Positions 36,579 to 45,310 of a stretch of 45,525 bases of DNA are shown piece by piece; the stretch's first letter is position 1, and every line of letters begins with the position of its first letter. The notes under the pieces are model-generated. The model searched no databases. It worked only from the letters and a program-made list of their open reading frames with translations, and had not been told where the DNA came from. This DNA comes from an uncultured Porphyromonadaceae bacterium (GTDB lineage: Bacteria; Bacteroidota; Bacteroidia; Bacteroidales; Muribaculaceae), in the NCBI GenBank assembly GCA_900548875.1, contig URMA01000016.1, forward strand, positions 1 through 45,525, in the 5' to 3' direction. Made by a program: the position numbers and the translations under genes.

Positions 36579-37391
36579 CTAAAAATATCGGCTGTAGAGC
36601 TGCTTGTATGCCTCGGTTTCCTGGAGCTGTTCAAGCCAACTGTTCAGGCTGTCGCATAGCTCCTGATTGTCCTTGCGCAGTACCCACGACTGAAACTGGT
36701 TGAAGCTGACAGCCGTCGAAATATCGAGCTGCGGATAGTTGGGAATCATCGAGCGGGCAATCTTGTCGCTCACTACGGCATACTCGATTTCGCCCGTCGC
36801 CACCATTATCAGCAACTGTTCCTGCCCATATGTTGCCTCTTCTTTCACGATAATCGAATCACCGATTTCCCGCTCCAGATTGTCGATACGCGTTGCCACC
36901 GGCGAACCTTTTACCACCCACAATGTCTTTCCGGCAATGTCGAGCTGCGAACGTACCGTCTTGTTGCCCAAAGAGTCCTTTTTCTGTACCAGTACCTGAC
37001 GGTCGAGATAAATCGGGTCGGACGACAGATAGCGCGCCTTGAAGTCGGTCGTGGCAGGCACCCGAGCCGCCACAATGTCGTAGTTGCCCTCGTCGAGCAT
37101 GCGCAAACTCTCGTCAAGCGACACAACAGGGTGCAGCTTGATGTCGATGCCTTTATAACGGGATATGAGCAGAAGTAAATCGTGATTGAAACCGCCGAGC
37201 GTGTCGTCGTAGGTATAAAGCGACAACGGCGAATATTCGATGGCCACATCGAGCGTGTCGCCCTGACTTTTCACAAAACCGTCGGGAGCCGCCTGCGAAC
37301 AGCGGTTCAGCCACACCATCATGCCGACTGCCACAACAAGCAGCCCCACGTATACCGTCATTTTCGGTTTCAAAAGCATCGGATTCTTCAT
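36579..37391 (-). CDS. Membrane-anchored solute-binding protein (family 3, MltF N-domain-like)
   Basis: A 270-residue protein with one N-terminal membrane segment (about 13-29) and a periplasmic family 3 solute-binding domain (SBP_bac_3): LDVAIEYSPLSLYTYDDTLGGFNHDLLLLI, YDIVAARVPATTDFKARYL, LWVVKGSP and VATGEIEYAVVSDKIA. It resembles the regulatory N-terminal domain of membrane-bound lytic transglycosylase F, but the transglycosylase domain is absent. No transporter genes are adjacent. It follows the putative porin gene by 32 nt and is probably co-transcribed with it, which suggests an envelope role rather than amino-acid uptake. The ligand is unknown. Confidence 0.82.
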   Translation of the reverse strand: MKNPMLLKPKMTVYVGLLVVAVGMMVWLNRCSQAAPDGFVKSQGDTLDVAIEYSPLSLYTYDDTLGGFNHDLLLLISRYKGIDIKLHPVVSLDESLRMLDEGNYDIVAARVPATTDFKARYLSSDPIYLDRQVLVQKKDSLGNKTVRSQLDIAGKTLWVVKGSPVATRIDNLEREIGDSIIVKEEATYGQEQLLIMVATGEIEYAVVSDKIARSMIPNYPQLDISTAVSFNQFQSWVLRKDNQELCDSLNSWLEQLQETEAYKQLYSRYF

Positions 37392-37423
37392 AACTGGCTG
37401 TATTGATGAAAAAACGGAAAACC

Positions 37424-39391
37424 TTAGTTGGCAAAATCAACCGAAACGCCCAACTGGAATCGGCTCGGATTGATAGGATAATGGAGCGCACTGAAATAAT
37501 CGCTGCCGCCAAACAGTCCACGGTTAGCATGCGAATAGAGCACATAGAAGCGTGTCTTGTAGAGCTTCATGTTGATATAGGCATTCATCATCGGATAGTT
37601 GCCCAATTTCTTTTCCTGCTGCGTGTGGAACATCATCGTGGCAGGCTGATAGGCCGGGGCATAATATTTCGTGTAATAGTTGCAGTCAATGCCCAACTGC
37701 ACATGCAGCACTTTTGCTATGCGGAACAGCACAAACATATTGGAATACACCGCCAGCTTGGGCAACGACAGCACCCGTTCGTTGGTCGAGGTCTGATAGG
37801 TAACACGGTTGTTCCAGTTGAAAATGCCGAACCGCAGCTTCTGGTCGATAGCGGCACTCACCACCTGAATGTTGCCGCCCTCCTGCGTAGGCAACGCCTG
37901 ATCGTTGAAATACAGATAATTCTGAATATTTTCCACACCTGCCGTCAGCGTTGTCCCCGTATGGGGCACATCCAGCACGCCGCCCAACCGCAGACGCCGT
38001 TCCTTGCCGAAATCGTTCTTCCAGGCAAAATGGTTGGAAATATAGTTGTTGTAGAGGAACGGAGCTTCAATATTCTTGAAAAAGCCCTCGCCGGTAATCG
38101 TCACGGAATCGCCGAGGAGTTTGAAACGGGTCGACACTTTTCCGGAAATATCCAAATCGCCCGCCACCGGTCCGACCAATCCGAACTGTGCCGTGGCGGA
38201 ATAGGTCAGCAGCGAGCCGCGCTGTTTCGTCAGCTGTCCGCCCACCCACACGAGATGCTGCGTCGTAACCGGCGCAAGCGAAATATCGGGGAACGGGGTC
38301 AGTCCCTCCGGCTTATAGGTGGAAGTGAGCATCGTATCGGTAGTTTGCGTATAGCGGCGCACTTCGTGAGTGGCATATCCCGACAGTCCGAACTTGGCAT
38401 ATTTGTTGAAACCTTCGAGCAGGGAAATACCCACGGTGTTTCGCACACGCCAATACTTCGTTTCGTCCTCCGTACGGTCGAGCGACAGATAGGTATTGTC
38501 GAAAAATCCGCTTTCCGTCGAACTGCCGTCCTCTTCCACAAACTTATGTGTGTTGTTCTTATAATCAAAAGTCCATATAAAGCTCATCACCGGCACATAA
38601 GTGGTAATCGTGTCGGTTTTCGTAATTTTTTCATCGTAGAAACCCACTTTGTAGCGGTGGTTCATATAGAATTCCGATCCGCGCACACGGGAAAAGGCAG
38701 TGTTCAGATTTACAGGAATAGACTTGGCGTCGATTTCCGACACACCCCCCTGCACTTCTGCCGGGTCGAGAATATACAGGTCGTCGGTGATACCGCCGTT
38801 TTCCATGTTGACCGAATTGAAGCTGTTGAACATGGTCTGGAGTTCATAGCGGTCGCTGATATAGGATGCCGAAGCCCCCCACGTAAAGTTTTTCAGCGCC
38901 TGACGGTCGTAACCGCCTTTGGAATACAGATAGTCGAGCAAAGCACCGAACTGGAGCTTCTTCCCGGCATTGCCCGAGAACACGCCCTTCAGGCGGTCCT
39001 GATTGGAATCATTGCCGCCACCGAAATTGTAGGAAAGCAACGTCATCGGAATCCGAGTGTTGTAATACACCTGCTTTTCAGGAGTATACAGCCACGGATC
39101 CAACATATCGGTGAACATGAATTCCGTGCGTTCGGGACGTTGGAAATAGATATTGTTGATGCCCGACGCGCCCAAATTTCCGGTAGTGGCATAAGCATCG
39201 GATGTCAGCGCCGGAATAGACTGCTGACAGTAGTTATAGAGCAGCGTGTCGATAGTAGAAGGCTCATGAAGTCCGAGCGGCTGTGTTGCCACCCAGGCAT
39301 ACGAAGGAGCCAACTGTTGCTTTTTCTGGGCATACACTCCCGCGAGCGAAGCCAGCACGACACAAATGATATATAATGTCAAACGTTTCAT
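37424..39391 (-). CDS. Putative porin (Bacteroidota outer-membrane beta-barrel)
   Basis: A 655-residue outer-membrane protein of the family annotated as 'putative porin' in Bacteroidota. The signal peptide ends at GVYAQK. The rest alternates short aromatic beta-strands and polar turns: QFGALLDYLYSKGGYDRQ, LQTMFNSFNSVNMENGG, RNTVGISLLEGFNKYAKFGLSGY, FRIAKVLHVQLGIDCNYYTKYYAPAY. The C-terminus ends on aromatic strands (RFQLGVSVDFAN). The transported substrate is unknown. A TATCTTTG box lies only five bases before the ATG, so the mRNA may be leaderless. The anchored solute-binding protein follows in the same operon. A long open frame on the opposite strand is a by-product of codon bias. Confidence 0.85.
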   Translation of the reverse strand: MKRLTLYIICVVLASLAGVYAQKKQQLAPSYAWVATQPLGLHEPSTIDTLLYNYCQQSIPALTSDAYATTGNLGASGINNIYFQRPERTEFMFTDMLDPWLYTPEKQVYYNTRIPMTLLSYNFGGGNDSNQDRLKGVFSGNAGKKLQFGALLDYLYSKGGYDRQALKNFTWGASASYISDRYELQTMFNSFNSVNMENGGITDDLYILDPAEVQGGVSEIDAKSIPVNLNTAFSRVRGSEFYMNHRYKVGFYDEKITKTDTITTYVPVMSFIWTFDYKNNTHKFVEEDGSSTESGFFDNTYLSLDRTEDETKYWRVRNTVGISLLEGFNKYAKFGLSGYATHEVRRYTQTTDTMLTSTYKPEGLTPFPDISLAPVTTQHLVWVGGQLTKQRGSLLTYSATAQFGLVGPVAGDLDISGKVSTRFKLLGDSVTITGEGFFKNIEAPFLYNNYISNHFAWKNDFGKERRLRLGGVLDVPHTGTTLTAGVENIQNYLYFNDQALPTQEGGNIQVVSAAIDQKLRFGIFNWNNRVTYQTSTNERVLSLPKLAVYSNMFVLFRIAKVLHVQLGIDCNYYTKYYAPAYQPATMMFHTQQEKKLGNYPMMNAYINMKLYKTRFYVLYSHANRGLFGGSDYFSALHYPINPSRFQLGVSVDFAN

Positions 39392-39396
39392 CGGGG

Positions 39397-39404
39397 CAAA
39401 GATA
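39397..39404 (-). promoter_or_regulatory. -7 box of the porin gene, within a tandem repeat; possible leaderless start
   Basis: Reads TATCTTTG on the minus strand, ending 5 nt before the ATG at 39391, so transcription would begin at or near the start codon. The same box recurs 85 bp upstream in the second repeat copy (39482-39489). Confidence 0.55.
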
Positions 39405-39562
39405 GCGAAAGGTGAGCGGAGAAAAAAATAATGAAACTTGTTTCAATTATTTTTTTCTCCCGAACCGCATCTTATATTATCCAAAGATAGCGAAAAGTGA
39501 GCGCAGAGGCAAATGAAAACAGAGTTTTCAAATTTGACTATGCCGAACCACATCCTGTCTTA
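39397..39562. repeat. Two tandem ~85-bp hairpin repeats upstream of the porin gene
   Basis: Copy 1 starts at 39397 and copy 2 at 39482. The first 22 bases match at 21 positions (CAAAGATAGCGAAA[A/G]GTGAGCG), and both end with CCGAACC[A/G]CATC. The middles differ in sequence, yet each is an inverted repeat: 39421-39457 in copy 1, 39511-39535 in copy 2. The rest of the 450-bp gene-free stretch (39392-39841) holds a 20-bp palindrome, a dispersed-repeat piece and the GHL10 terminator. Confidence 0.7.
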
Positions 39563-39592
39563 TCAAAAGATACACTAAAGTTAATTTTCGCC

Positions 39593-39621
39593 AGAAGAAC
39601 AAAAAGACAAAATTTGGGGAA
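39593..39621. repeat. Partial copy of the AGAAGAACA-type dispersed repeat
   Basis: AGAAGAACAAAAAGACAAAA followed by TTTGGGGAA resembles the reverse complement of the right arm and inner part of the 33481-33595 element (AGAAGAACATAAGGATATAA, then TTTGGGGGAA). It lacks the paired second arm. Confidence 0.45.
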
Positions 39622-39705
39622 CGCTCTCAAAGACTATCCTCTATAAGACAGATAATAAAAGCCGGAAGCAAAGGCATTGCCAAACGATATTTTCACTAAA
39701 CGTTG

Positions 39706-39725
39706 GGACACACCCCGGTGTGTCC
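39706..39725. repeat. 20-bp perfect palindrome
   Basis: GGACACACCCCGGTGTGTCC has 9-bp arms around CC. It is not followed by a T-run on either strand, so it looks more like a protein-binding site or repeat remnant than a terminator. Confidence 0.6.
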
Positions 39726-39757
39726 GACTACCGACAACCGCACTTTTGTTTCATCCA

Positions 39758-39807
39758 AAAAACAAGACTCTGCACGCCCAGCCTTCAATGGCTTTCGGCA
39801 TGCAGAG
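39758..39807 (-). terminator. Terminator of the GHL10 hydrolase gene
   Basis: On the minus strand CTCTGCATGCCGAAAGCC pairs imperfectly with GGCTGGGCGTGCAGAG, followed by TCTTGTTTTTT. Confidence 0.85.
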
Positions 39808-39841
39808 CCTTCCTCCCTAATATTTTTTCAAACTACTATTA

Positions 39842-41329
39842 CTACAGTTTCAGTTTCAACGAAACGCCTTCCTTGCTTTCATTGTTGGCGCAGTCGAGAG
39901 CTGTCACCACATAGGTATATTCACCTTTCACGTCAGCCGGCACTACATATTCCGGCTTATAGGTTACGCACTGAATGGCTGCGGCATTTTCCAAATCGCA
40001 TTTTTCACCTTTGGCAAAACGATAGACCACGTATGAGCGCGCTTCCTGCATCGGGCTGTCGGCCTTCGGAGCTGACCAGTTCAAAGTGCGACCGTCAGCT
40101 TTGAGGTTACGCACCTTTTCCGGTGCAACATTGTCGATCCACGGATAGTTTGGCACAAGTGCGATAGTCGACTGCTGACGAGTTGCCAAAGAATCGGCAA
40201 TGCCTTTGTAGTTCTTTGTCAACGAATAGCCCGGCCACCAGCAGTTACCTTGAATGTTAGGCAATTCTCGGGTCAAACGGATTTTATGGTCAAGCTGTGT
40301 AGGATTCTTTGACGGAGCCAAATCCGGCATATCCATTGTTTTCTCGATTGCCTGACCGATATACATATGTCGGCCGTTGGCATTGTCGTTCCACCAATAA
40401 GCCAGTTTTTCGGAAGAAGCCACTTTCTTTTCAAGTTCCCAGTAAAGCTGCGGCAACATATAGTCTACCCAGCCCTGTTCTGTCCAAAGAAGCACATCGG
40501 CATAAAGCGCATCGTAGTTCTGCAAACCGTTAGTATCACTACCGCGAGGGTCGCTCGTCTTGTTACGCCAGATACCGAACGGACTGATACCCAAACGCAC
40601 CCATGGTTTCGTTGAAGCGATCACCTTATGCAGCCCTTCAATCAACAGGTCAACATTCTGACGACGCCAGTCGCCGCGGTCCATGCCCTTTCCGTATTTT
40701 TTATACGATTTGTCGTCAGGAAAATCCTTTCCAGTCACCGGATAAGGGTAAAAATAGTCGTCCATGTGAATGGCATCGACATCGTAACGGGTCACGATAT
40801 CCTTCACAACATCTTCAATGAACTTGCGGTTTTCAGGCAATCCCGGGTCAAAATACATTTTTCCGTCAGCATAAGTGACGAAGCGTTCCGGGTACTTATA
40901 GTAGATGTGGTTGGCAGGTAATTTTTCATTCTTGGAAGTAGTAACGCGATACGGATTCAGCCATGCATGGAGTTCCATGCCGCGCGCATGCGATTCTTCA
41001 ATCATAAACTGCAAAGGGTCCCAATAAGGCGACGGAGCTTGTCCGGCTGTACCTGTCAGGAAACGGCTCCACGGTTCCAGCTCTGAAGCATAGAAAGCGT
41101 CGGCACTCGGACGCACCTGAAACACAACTGCATTGCAGCCGGCAGCTTTCAATTTGTCAAGCTGGTCACGCAAATAAGCCTGCGTTTCAGCAGGATTCAT
41201 TTTTGCATATTGTCCCTGATGGACAGTATGCACCCACGCACCACGAAATTCTCTTTTCGGATTGGCAGCAAACGACGGTAGGGCAAGTGTAATTGCCAGC
41301 ATCGAAGCTAATAAGCTCTTTTTTATCAT
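39842..41329 (-). CDS. Glycosyl hydrolase-like 10 (GHL10/DUF187) protein with C-terminal Fn3 domain
   Basis: A 495-residue exported enzyme. The signal peptide ends at PSFAAN. A TIM-barrel of the GHL10 family follows (about 26-380): REFRGAWVHTVHQGQY, FQVRPSADAFYASELEPWSRFLTG, ELHAWLNPYRV, the acidic DAIHMDDYFYPYPV (Asp pair near the strand end, a likely catalytic region) and LGISPFGIWRN. A fibronectin type III-like domain ends the protein (about 405-495, LKADGRTLNWSAPK...). Family knowledge: some relatives act on peptidoglycan glycan strands or sugars, but the substrate here is not known. It is a single gene with a long leader. Confidence 0.92.
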   Translation of the reverse strand: MIKKSLLASMLAITLALPSFAANPKREFRGAWVHTVHQGQYAKMNPAETQAYLRDQLDKLKAAGCNAVVFQVRPSADAFYASELEPWSRFLTGTAGQAPSPYWDPLQFMIEESHARGMELHAWLNPYRVTTSKNEKLPANHIYYKYPERFVTYADGKMYFDPGLPENRKFIEDVVKDIVTRYDVDAIHMDDYFYPYPVTGKDFPDDKSYKKYGKGMDRGDWRRQNVDLLIEGLHKVIASTKPWVRLGISPFGIWRNKTSDPRGSDTNGLQNYDALYADVLLWTEQGWVDYMLPQLYWELEKKVASSEKLAYWWNDNANGRHMYIGQAIEKTMDMPDLAPSKNPTQLDHKIRLTRELPNIQGNCWWPGYSLTKNYKGIADSLATRQQSTIALVPNYPWIDNVAPEKVRNLKADGRTLNWSAPKADSPMQEARSYVVYRFAKGEKCDLENAAAIQCVTYKPEYVVPADVKGEYTYVVTALDCANNESKEGVSLKLKL

Positions 41330-41473
41330 TCTGTTTTATGGTTTTTGTTGATTCGGTTAGCTAAATTACTACATTCGTCAAGAGTCCGCGAATTTTGAAA
41401 TATTTTTTAATATTCTTTCAGTAAAATTCAAAAGCATACACTTTCAAGGTCAGGCCCACTACGGCAGCAACAG

Positions 41474-41481
41474 CAAAATTA
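41474..41481 (-). promoter_or_regulatory. Candidate -7 promoter box of the GHL10 gene
   Basis: Reads TAATTTTG on the minus strand. It would give a leader of about 135 nt, long for this genome, so it is tentative. The leader contains no evident riboswitch. Confidence 0.4.
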
Positions 41482-41575
41482 GCCCCTATTGATGACAAAA
41501 GAGCCCATCTTTACCCGCTTAAAAGTTGCAACACCAATAAGAAATGACTTATTTTGCATCATAATATTCCCCTAT

Positions 41576-44116
41576 ATGCAGACACGATTTTTATACACCA
41601 TACTCAGTCTCGCAGCCCTGCTTCTGACAACTACCGGATGCCACAACGACCGCAACATCCTAATAACCGGCTACGGCGACCTGAACTTCACCATTCATGC
41701 CGACACGGTAGCCAAAGGCATTGCCGGAGCTGAAGATTTGAGCATTCCGCAACCCGATATCGAACAGTTTGAAATCACGGCATCCAACACCATCACGGGA
41801 TACACCAAAACGTGGAAAACGATTGAGGAATTTGAAGCGTCCCACCGGAAAGTGCCGGTCGGCACCTACATATTTTCCGCTTCTATGGGTAAAATGGAAG
41901 AAGAAGGCTTCGACATGCTGTCGTTTTATGGGGAAAGCAGCGCTACGGTCTACGACGACATGCTGACCGACGTCACGCTGGACTGCAAGATAGACAATGC
42001 CCTCGTTTCCTCCGCAATTTCGGAAGCCGCTGTCAATGAGTTTAAAGACATCAGCCTGCGGATGAAATCGACAAAAGGCATCTATATCGGCTTCAGTCCC
42101 GACGAACATCGTGCCGCCTATATCCGTCCCGGAACCATTCAGGGAGAAGTCACCCTGACCAACCAGGAAGGAAAAACAATCACGATTTGTCCGATAGAAA
42201 TCAGCAACGCCCAAGTTAGCGAGCACTACTGCGTCAGAACCGACATAGCCGAAACCGCGGAAGGAAAAGCTCTGACATTCGTCTACGACGAGGCGACTCT
42301 CGCCAACCCGGCCACAGTGCCTATCAACGACGACCTCTTTAATGCCACGCCTCCCGAAATCAAAACCATTGGATTTACCAACAACGACCCTATCACGATA
42401 TTGGAAAGCGAAAGTCCGCAACAGGCCGTCAGATGTGAAATCTCGGCACCGAACGGATTGAAAAGCATACGCCTTACGGCCCTTTCCGAGACACTCTACA
42501 AAAACGACATCAGTCAGGAAATAGAACTGGTGGGCAAAGACTTGCCCATTCTGAAAGAACATGGATTCGTTATCGAAGGCAACGAGGAGAATTCCACAAA
42601 GGCCGTGATCGACTTTACGGACATGATCCCGGAACTGTCGGCCAAATCCAACGAAGCGGCCACCCACTATTTTATCCTTCAGGCAAAAGACCGCTACGGA
42701 ATGCTTGCCAACGAACCGTCGGTGCTGGCAATAACAACGAATCCGGTCAAACTGCTGATGGATATGCCGACACCCGTCGGTTTCGACGCTACGACGGCCA
42801 ACATAAAACTGTCGTACAATGGAACGAATCTTGAGCGTTTTGTAAAAATTCAATACCAGGTCAATCAGGATGGTGTATGGCAGGAAGCAACACCTACGGC
42901 CATCAAGCAGGAAGGCAACACCTACACCCTCACTGTTCCCATACCGGAAGGCGACAATCACATCGAGTTCCGTGCCAGCTATAAAAATGGGAGAAGGACA
43001 TCGAACATCGTCACGCTGCAAAGAATAATACCAGATTTTACGGCCTATTGTGGCAGTGAAAACATTTGGCCGTCGAAGGCCGACATCCTGATATGGAGTG
43101 CAGACAACAGTAAAATCATTCCTTACCTTTCCGTATATGTGAAGGAACAGAACGGAGAATTCCACCCGGCCGTTGTGGAACGTGTCACGGAAGAAGGACG
43201 TATCACGGTTTCCACCCTCATGCCGTCGACTTCCTATACCATAAAAATCATGGCAGGCATCGGTTCAACCACGTCAAAGGAACAGTCGTTCGACATCACT
43301 ACGGAAGCTGCCCTCCAGCTACCCAACCCAAGTTTCGAGGACAACAAGACGACTATCGACATTTCCACTATCAACTGTGGCGGAAAATACTCGAACCTGG
43401 CAAGCTGGATGCCTATCTACAACACGACATCCATAAAAGTGAACGAGCCGAAAGAATGGACGAGTGTCAACACCAAGACCTGCTCGAGCTATACACAGCC
43501 GGAAAACACGTGGTTCAAAGTACCTACCACGGAAATCGTACGCAAGGGCTACGAAGGCGCTTACGCCGTCAAGCTGCGAAATGCGGCCTGGGACCTTCAC
43601 GGAGAGGAACCGCCGCGCGATGCCCGCACCGACCGCGAATACTACAGCCGGAATGCGCCTGAATTCAGCTACCGCTCAGCCGGAAAACTTTTCCTCGGAA
43701 GCTACACGTTCTATCCCGACGGACGGGAGGAATACAAAATCGGCTATCCGTTCACATCCCGTCCGACAGCCATCCAAGGCATGTATTCCTACATTCAGGA
43801 CAATCAGGACCTGACAGAAAACGGTCTTGTCAGCATACAGATGATACGCGAAGAATACGGACAGGAATATGTCATCGGCGAAGGCAAAGGACTGCTGAAG
43901 CCCTCGACGTCGTTCACACGTTTTGTCGTGCCCATTACCTACTCCGTACGCAACAAGAATGCGACGAAAATGAAACTGCTCATTTCGTCGTCATGCTACG
44001 CATCCGAAAACCAGGAAGAAGAAACAAAGGCTATCAAGACGACCAACTATCTGGAAAAAGGCATCTCGACGGGAGCGGAACTGACCGTCGACGACTTGAT
44101 TCTGCTGTATGAATAA
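41576..44116 (+). CDS. DUF4493 lipoprotein with C-terminal PCMD domain
   Basis: An 846-residue surface-type lipoprotein. The start MQTRFLYTILSLAALLLTTTGC was chosen because it yields a lipobox (TTTGC, Cys at residue 22); the longer frame from 41489 lacks one. The N-terminal part is DUF4493 (about 30-240: GYGDLNFTIHADT..., VPVGTYIFSASMG, SSATVYDDMLTDVTLDCKIDNALVS). A middle part holds several Ig-like beta regions (about 250-600), and the C-terminal PCMD domain (about 610-846) starts LQLPNPSFEDNK and includes GKLFLGSYTF, PFTSRPTAIQGMYSYI and the ending VDDLILLYE. Such proteins are common in gut Bacteroidales with no proven activity; carbohydrate binding or processing has been suggested. The rseC gene starts 10 nt after its stop. 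Confidence 0.86.
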   Translation: MQTRFLYTILSLAALLLTTTGCHNDRNILITGYGDLNFTIHADTVAKGIAGAEDLSIPQPDIEQFEITASNTITGYTKTWKTIEEFEASHRKVPVGTYIFSASMGKMEEEGFDMLSFYGESSATVYDDMLTDVTLDCKIDNALVSSAISEAAVNEFKDISLRMKSTKGIYIGFSPDEHRAAYIRPGTIQGEVTLTNQEGKTITICPIEISNAQVSEHYCVRTDIAETAEGKALTFVYDEATLANPATVPINDDLFNATPPEIKTIGFTNNDPITILESESPQQAVRCEISAPNGLKSIRLTALSETLYKNDISQEIELVGKDLPILKEHGFVIEGNEENSTKAVIDFTDMIPELSAKSNEAATHYFILQAKDRYGMLANEPSVLAITTNPVKLLMDMPTPVGFDATTANIKLSYNGTNLERFVKIQYQVNQDGVWQEATPTAIKQEGNTYTLTVPIPEGDNHIEFRASYKNGRRTSNIVTLQRIIPDFTAYCGSENIWPSKADILIWSADNSKIIPYLSVYVKEQNGEFHPAVVERVTEEGRITVSTLMPSTSYTIKIMAGIGSTTSKEQSFDITTEAALQLPNPSFEDNKTTIDISTINCGGKYSNLASWMPIYNTTSIKVNEPKEWTSVNTKTCSSYTQPENTWFKVPTTEIVRKGYEGAYAVKLRNAAWDLHGEEPPRDARTDREYYSRNAPEFSYRSAGKLFLGSYTFYPDGREEYKIGYPFTSRPTAIQGMYSYIQDNQDLTENGLVSIQMIREEYGQEYVIGEGKGLLKPSTSFTRFVVPITYSVRNKNATKMKLLISSSCYASENQEEETKAIKTTNYLEKGISTGAELTVDDLILLYE

Positions 44117-44126
44117 ACCATAGGTC

Positions 44127-44558
44127 ATGACGGAACAAATAATCGAACATACAGGCGTTGTAGTGAAAGTGACTGACAGAAACTATCTGGTGGCTATCGA
44201 AAGCGAGCAGAAATGCGAAGGCTGTGCCGCCGCGTTCCTCTGCAACCGCGACAACGACAACCGCCAACTGATAGCCCGCAACCGTAAAATGCCCGTCCTT
44301 GCCATCGGCGACCGCATCAGCATTTCCATATCATCGGCCCTCACATGGAAAGCGATTCTCTACGGTATCGTTGTTCCGCTTCTCTTGCTGCTCGCAGTCG
44401 TTGTAGTCGTATCCGTCACGACCGGCAACGACGGAATCGCCAGCCTTGCCGGACTTGCCGCCGTAGGCCTCTACTACTTCACAGCCTACCGCCTGTCGCT
44501 CTTCACTCATGCCCGATACAGCGTCACTGTTTCAAAAATTGACCGGAAACAGAAATAA
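44127..44558 (+). CDS. rseC: RseC/MucC family (SoxR-reducing system) protein
   Basis: A 143-residue protein matching RseC/MucC. A small N-terminal beta domain carries the conserved Cys motif (C-EGCAAAFLC around residues 30-39, able to hold an Fe-S cluster or metal), followed by two membrane helices (about 76-97 and 103-120). Family knowledge: RseC works with the Rnf/Rsx electron-transfer complex and in this phylum usually lies directly before rnfB. Here no rnf gene follows; the next gene runs the other way. It is coupled to the DUF4493 lipoprotein gene by 10 nt. The ApbE gene at 7898 could flavinylate Rnf subunits encoded elsewhere. Confidence 0.85.
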   Translation: MTEQIIEHTGVVVKVTDRNYLVAIESEQKCEGCAAAFLCNRDNDNRQLIARNRKMPVLAIGDRISISISSALTWKAILYGIVVPLLLLLAVVVVVSVTTGNDGIASLAGLAAVGLYYFTAYRLSLFTHARYSVTVSKIDRKQK

Positions 44559-44594
44559 CTGAAGGAACGAATCCCCTCATCAATTCATAAACAA

Positions 44595-44626
44595 AAGGCC
44601 GGCTTCTGAGAAACCGGCCTTGATTT
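44595..44626. terminator. Bidirectional terminator between rseC and the OMP gene
   Basis: An 8-bp stem (AAGGCCGG / CCGGCCTT) with an 11-nt loop. It is followed by GATTT on the plus side and by TTTG on the minus side; it serves two convergent genes. Confidence 0.8.
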
Positions 44627-44642
44627 AATTGTATCTAACTAT

Positions 44643-45281
44643 TTAAAACAAATATCTGAAAGTGAAGGCAAACGAATCTTGCAGACGGAAACGGAACTCA
44701 CTTGTTTTGATATCATATTTCGGATTTCCAGTCGGCACATCCTTCAGCTTGTCGTTTACATACGCAATGTTTCCGCATGTGATGCCCAAACCTACATGTT
44801 CCGTCGGACGGAATTCAAAATTCAACACATTCACACCAACTTCAAAGCGGTTGTAACCTCTTTTATAAGTAGTGTTTTTGTCCAGGTCCGATTTGACGTT
44901 ACCAAATTTCAAGCCTATGTAAAGTTCCGGATTGTAGTAGAACTTGTCCGACAATTTCACATAGTAGTACATGGAAGGACGGAACACCATTACATTCGTA
45001 CGGTCATACAGGTTATCTTCCACATCGGTCAGCGACTTTCCGAATTCATAACCGATTCCGGCACCAACCGCGATTTCATCTGTCACAAAGTAATGAATCG
45101 ACGGAATGATATTGAAATCCGTCTGTTTGTCACGCACTTGAGTTACATTCTCATAAGCATAGCTGGTTTTTGAAGTTGATATGCCAAATGTACCTCCAAC
45201 CATCCATACTCCGGCATTCTGTGCCATAGCCACGGCTCCTGTCATGACAAAAGCCAGCAGCAAAAACAATTGTTTTTTCAT
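44643..45281 (-). CDS. Outer-membrane beta-barrel protein
   Basis: A 212-residue exported protein. The signal peptide ends at AVAMAQN. The rest is a series of amphipathic strands with regular aromatic girdle residues (VWMVGGTFGIST, TDFNIIPSIHYFVTDEIAVGAGIGYEFGKS, VFRPSMYYYVKLSDKFYYNPELYIGLKFG, RFEVGVNVLNFEFRPTEHVGLGITCG). It ends with FAFTFRYLF, a C-terminal Phe suited to BAM recognition. It fits the small 8-stranded OMP beta-barrel group. Function unknown; a single gene with a good promoter. Confidence 0.87.
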   Translation of the reverse strand: MKKQLFLLLAFVMTGAVAMAQNAGVWMVGGTFGISTSKTSYAYENVTQVRDKQTDFNIIPSIHYFVTDEIAVGAGIGYEFGKSLTDVEDNLYDRTNVMVFRPSMYYYVKLSDKFYYNPELYIGLKFGNVKSDLDKNTTYKRGYNRFEVGVNVLNFEFRPTEHVGLGITCGNIAYVNDKLKDVPTGNPKYDIKTSEFRFRLQDSFAFTFRYLF

Positions 45282-45310
45282 ATAATATAAAATTTATGAA
45301 TTTGTATTTA

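Noticed and set aside
37403..39376. 657-codon open frame on the plus strand opposite the putative porin
   Set aside because: It lies exactly antisense to a well-supported beta-barrel gene with signal peptide. The translation is rich in Arg/His with no recognisable domain, as expected from codon bias of the real gene.
41660..43165. 501-codon open frame on the minus strand opposite the DUF4493 gene
   Set aside because: Antisense shadow: Val/Phe/Arg/Cys-rich translation with no domain, no promoter and no neighbours in register.
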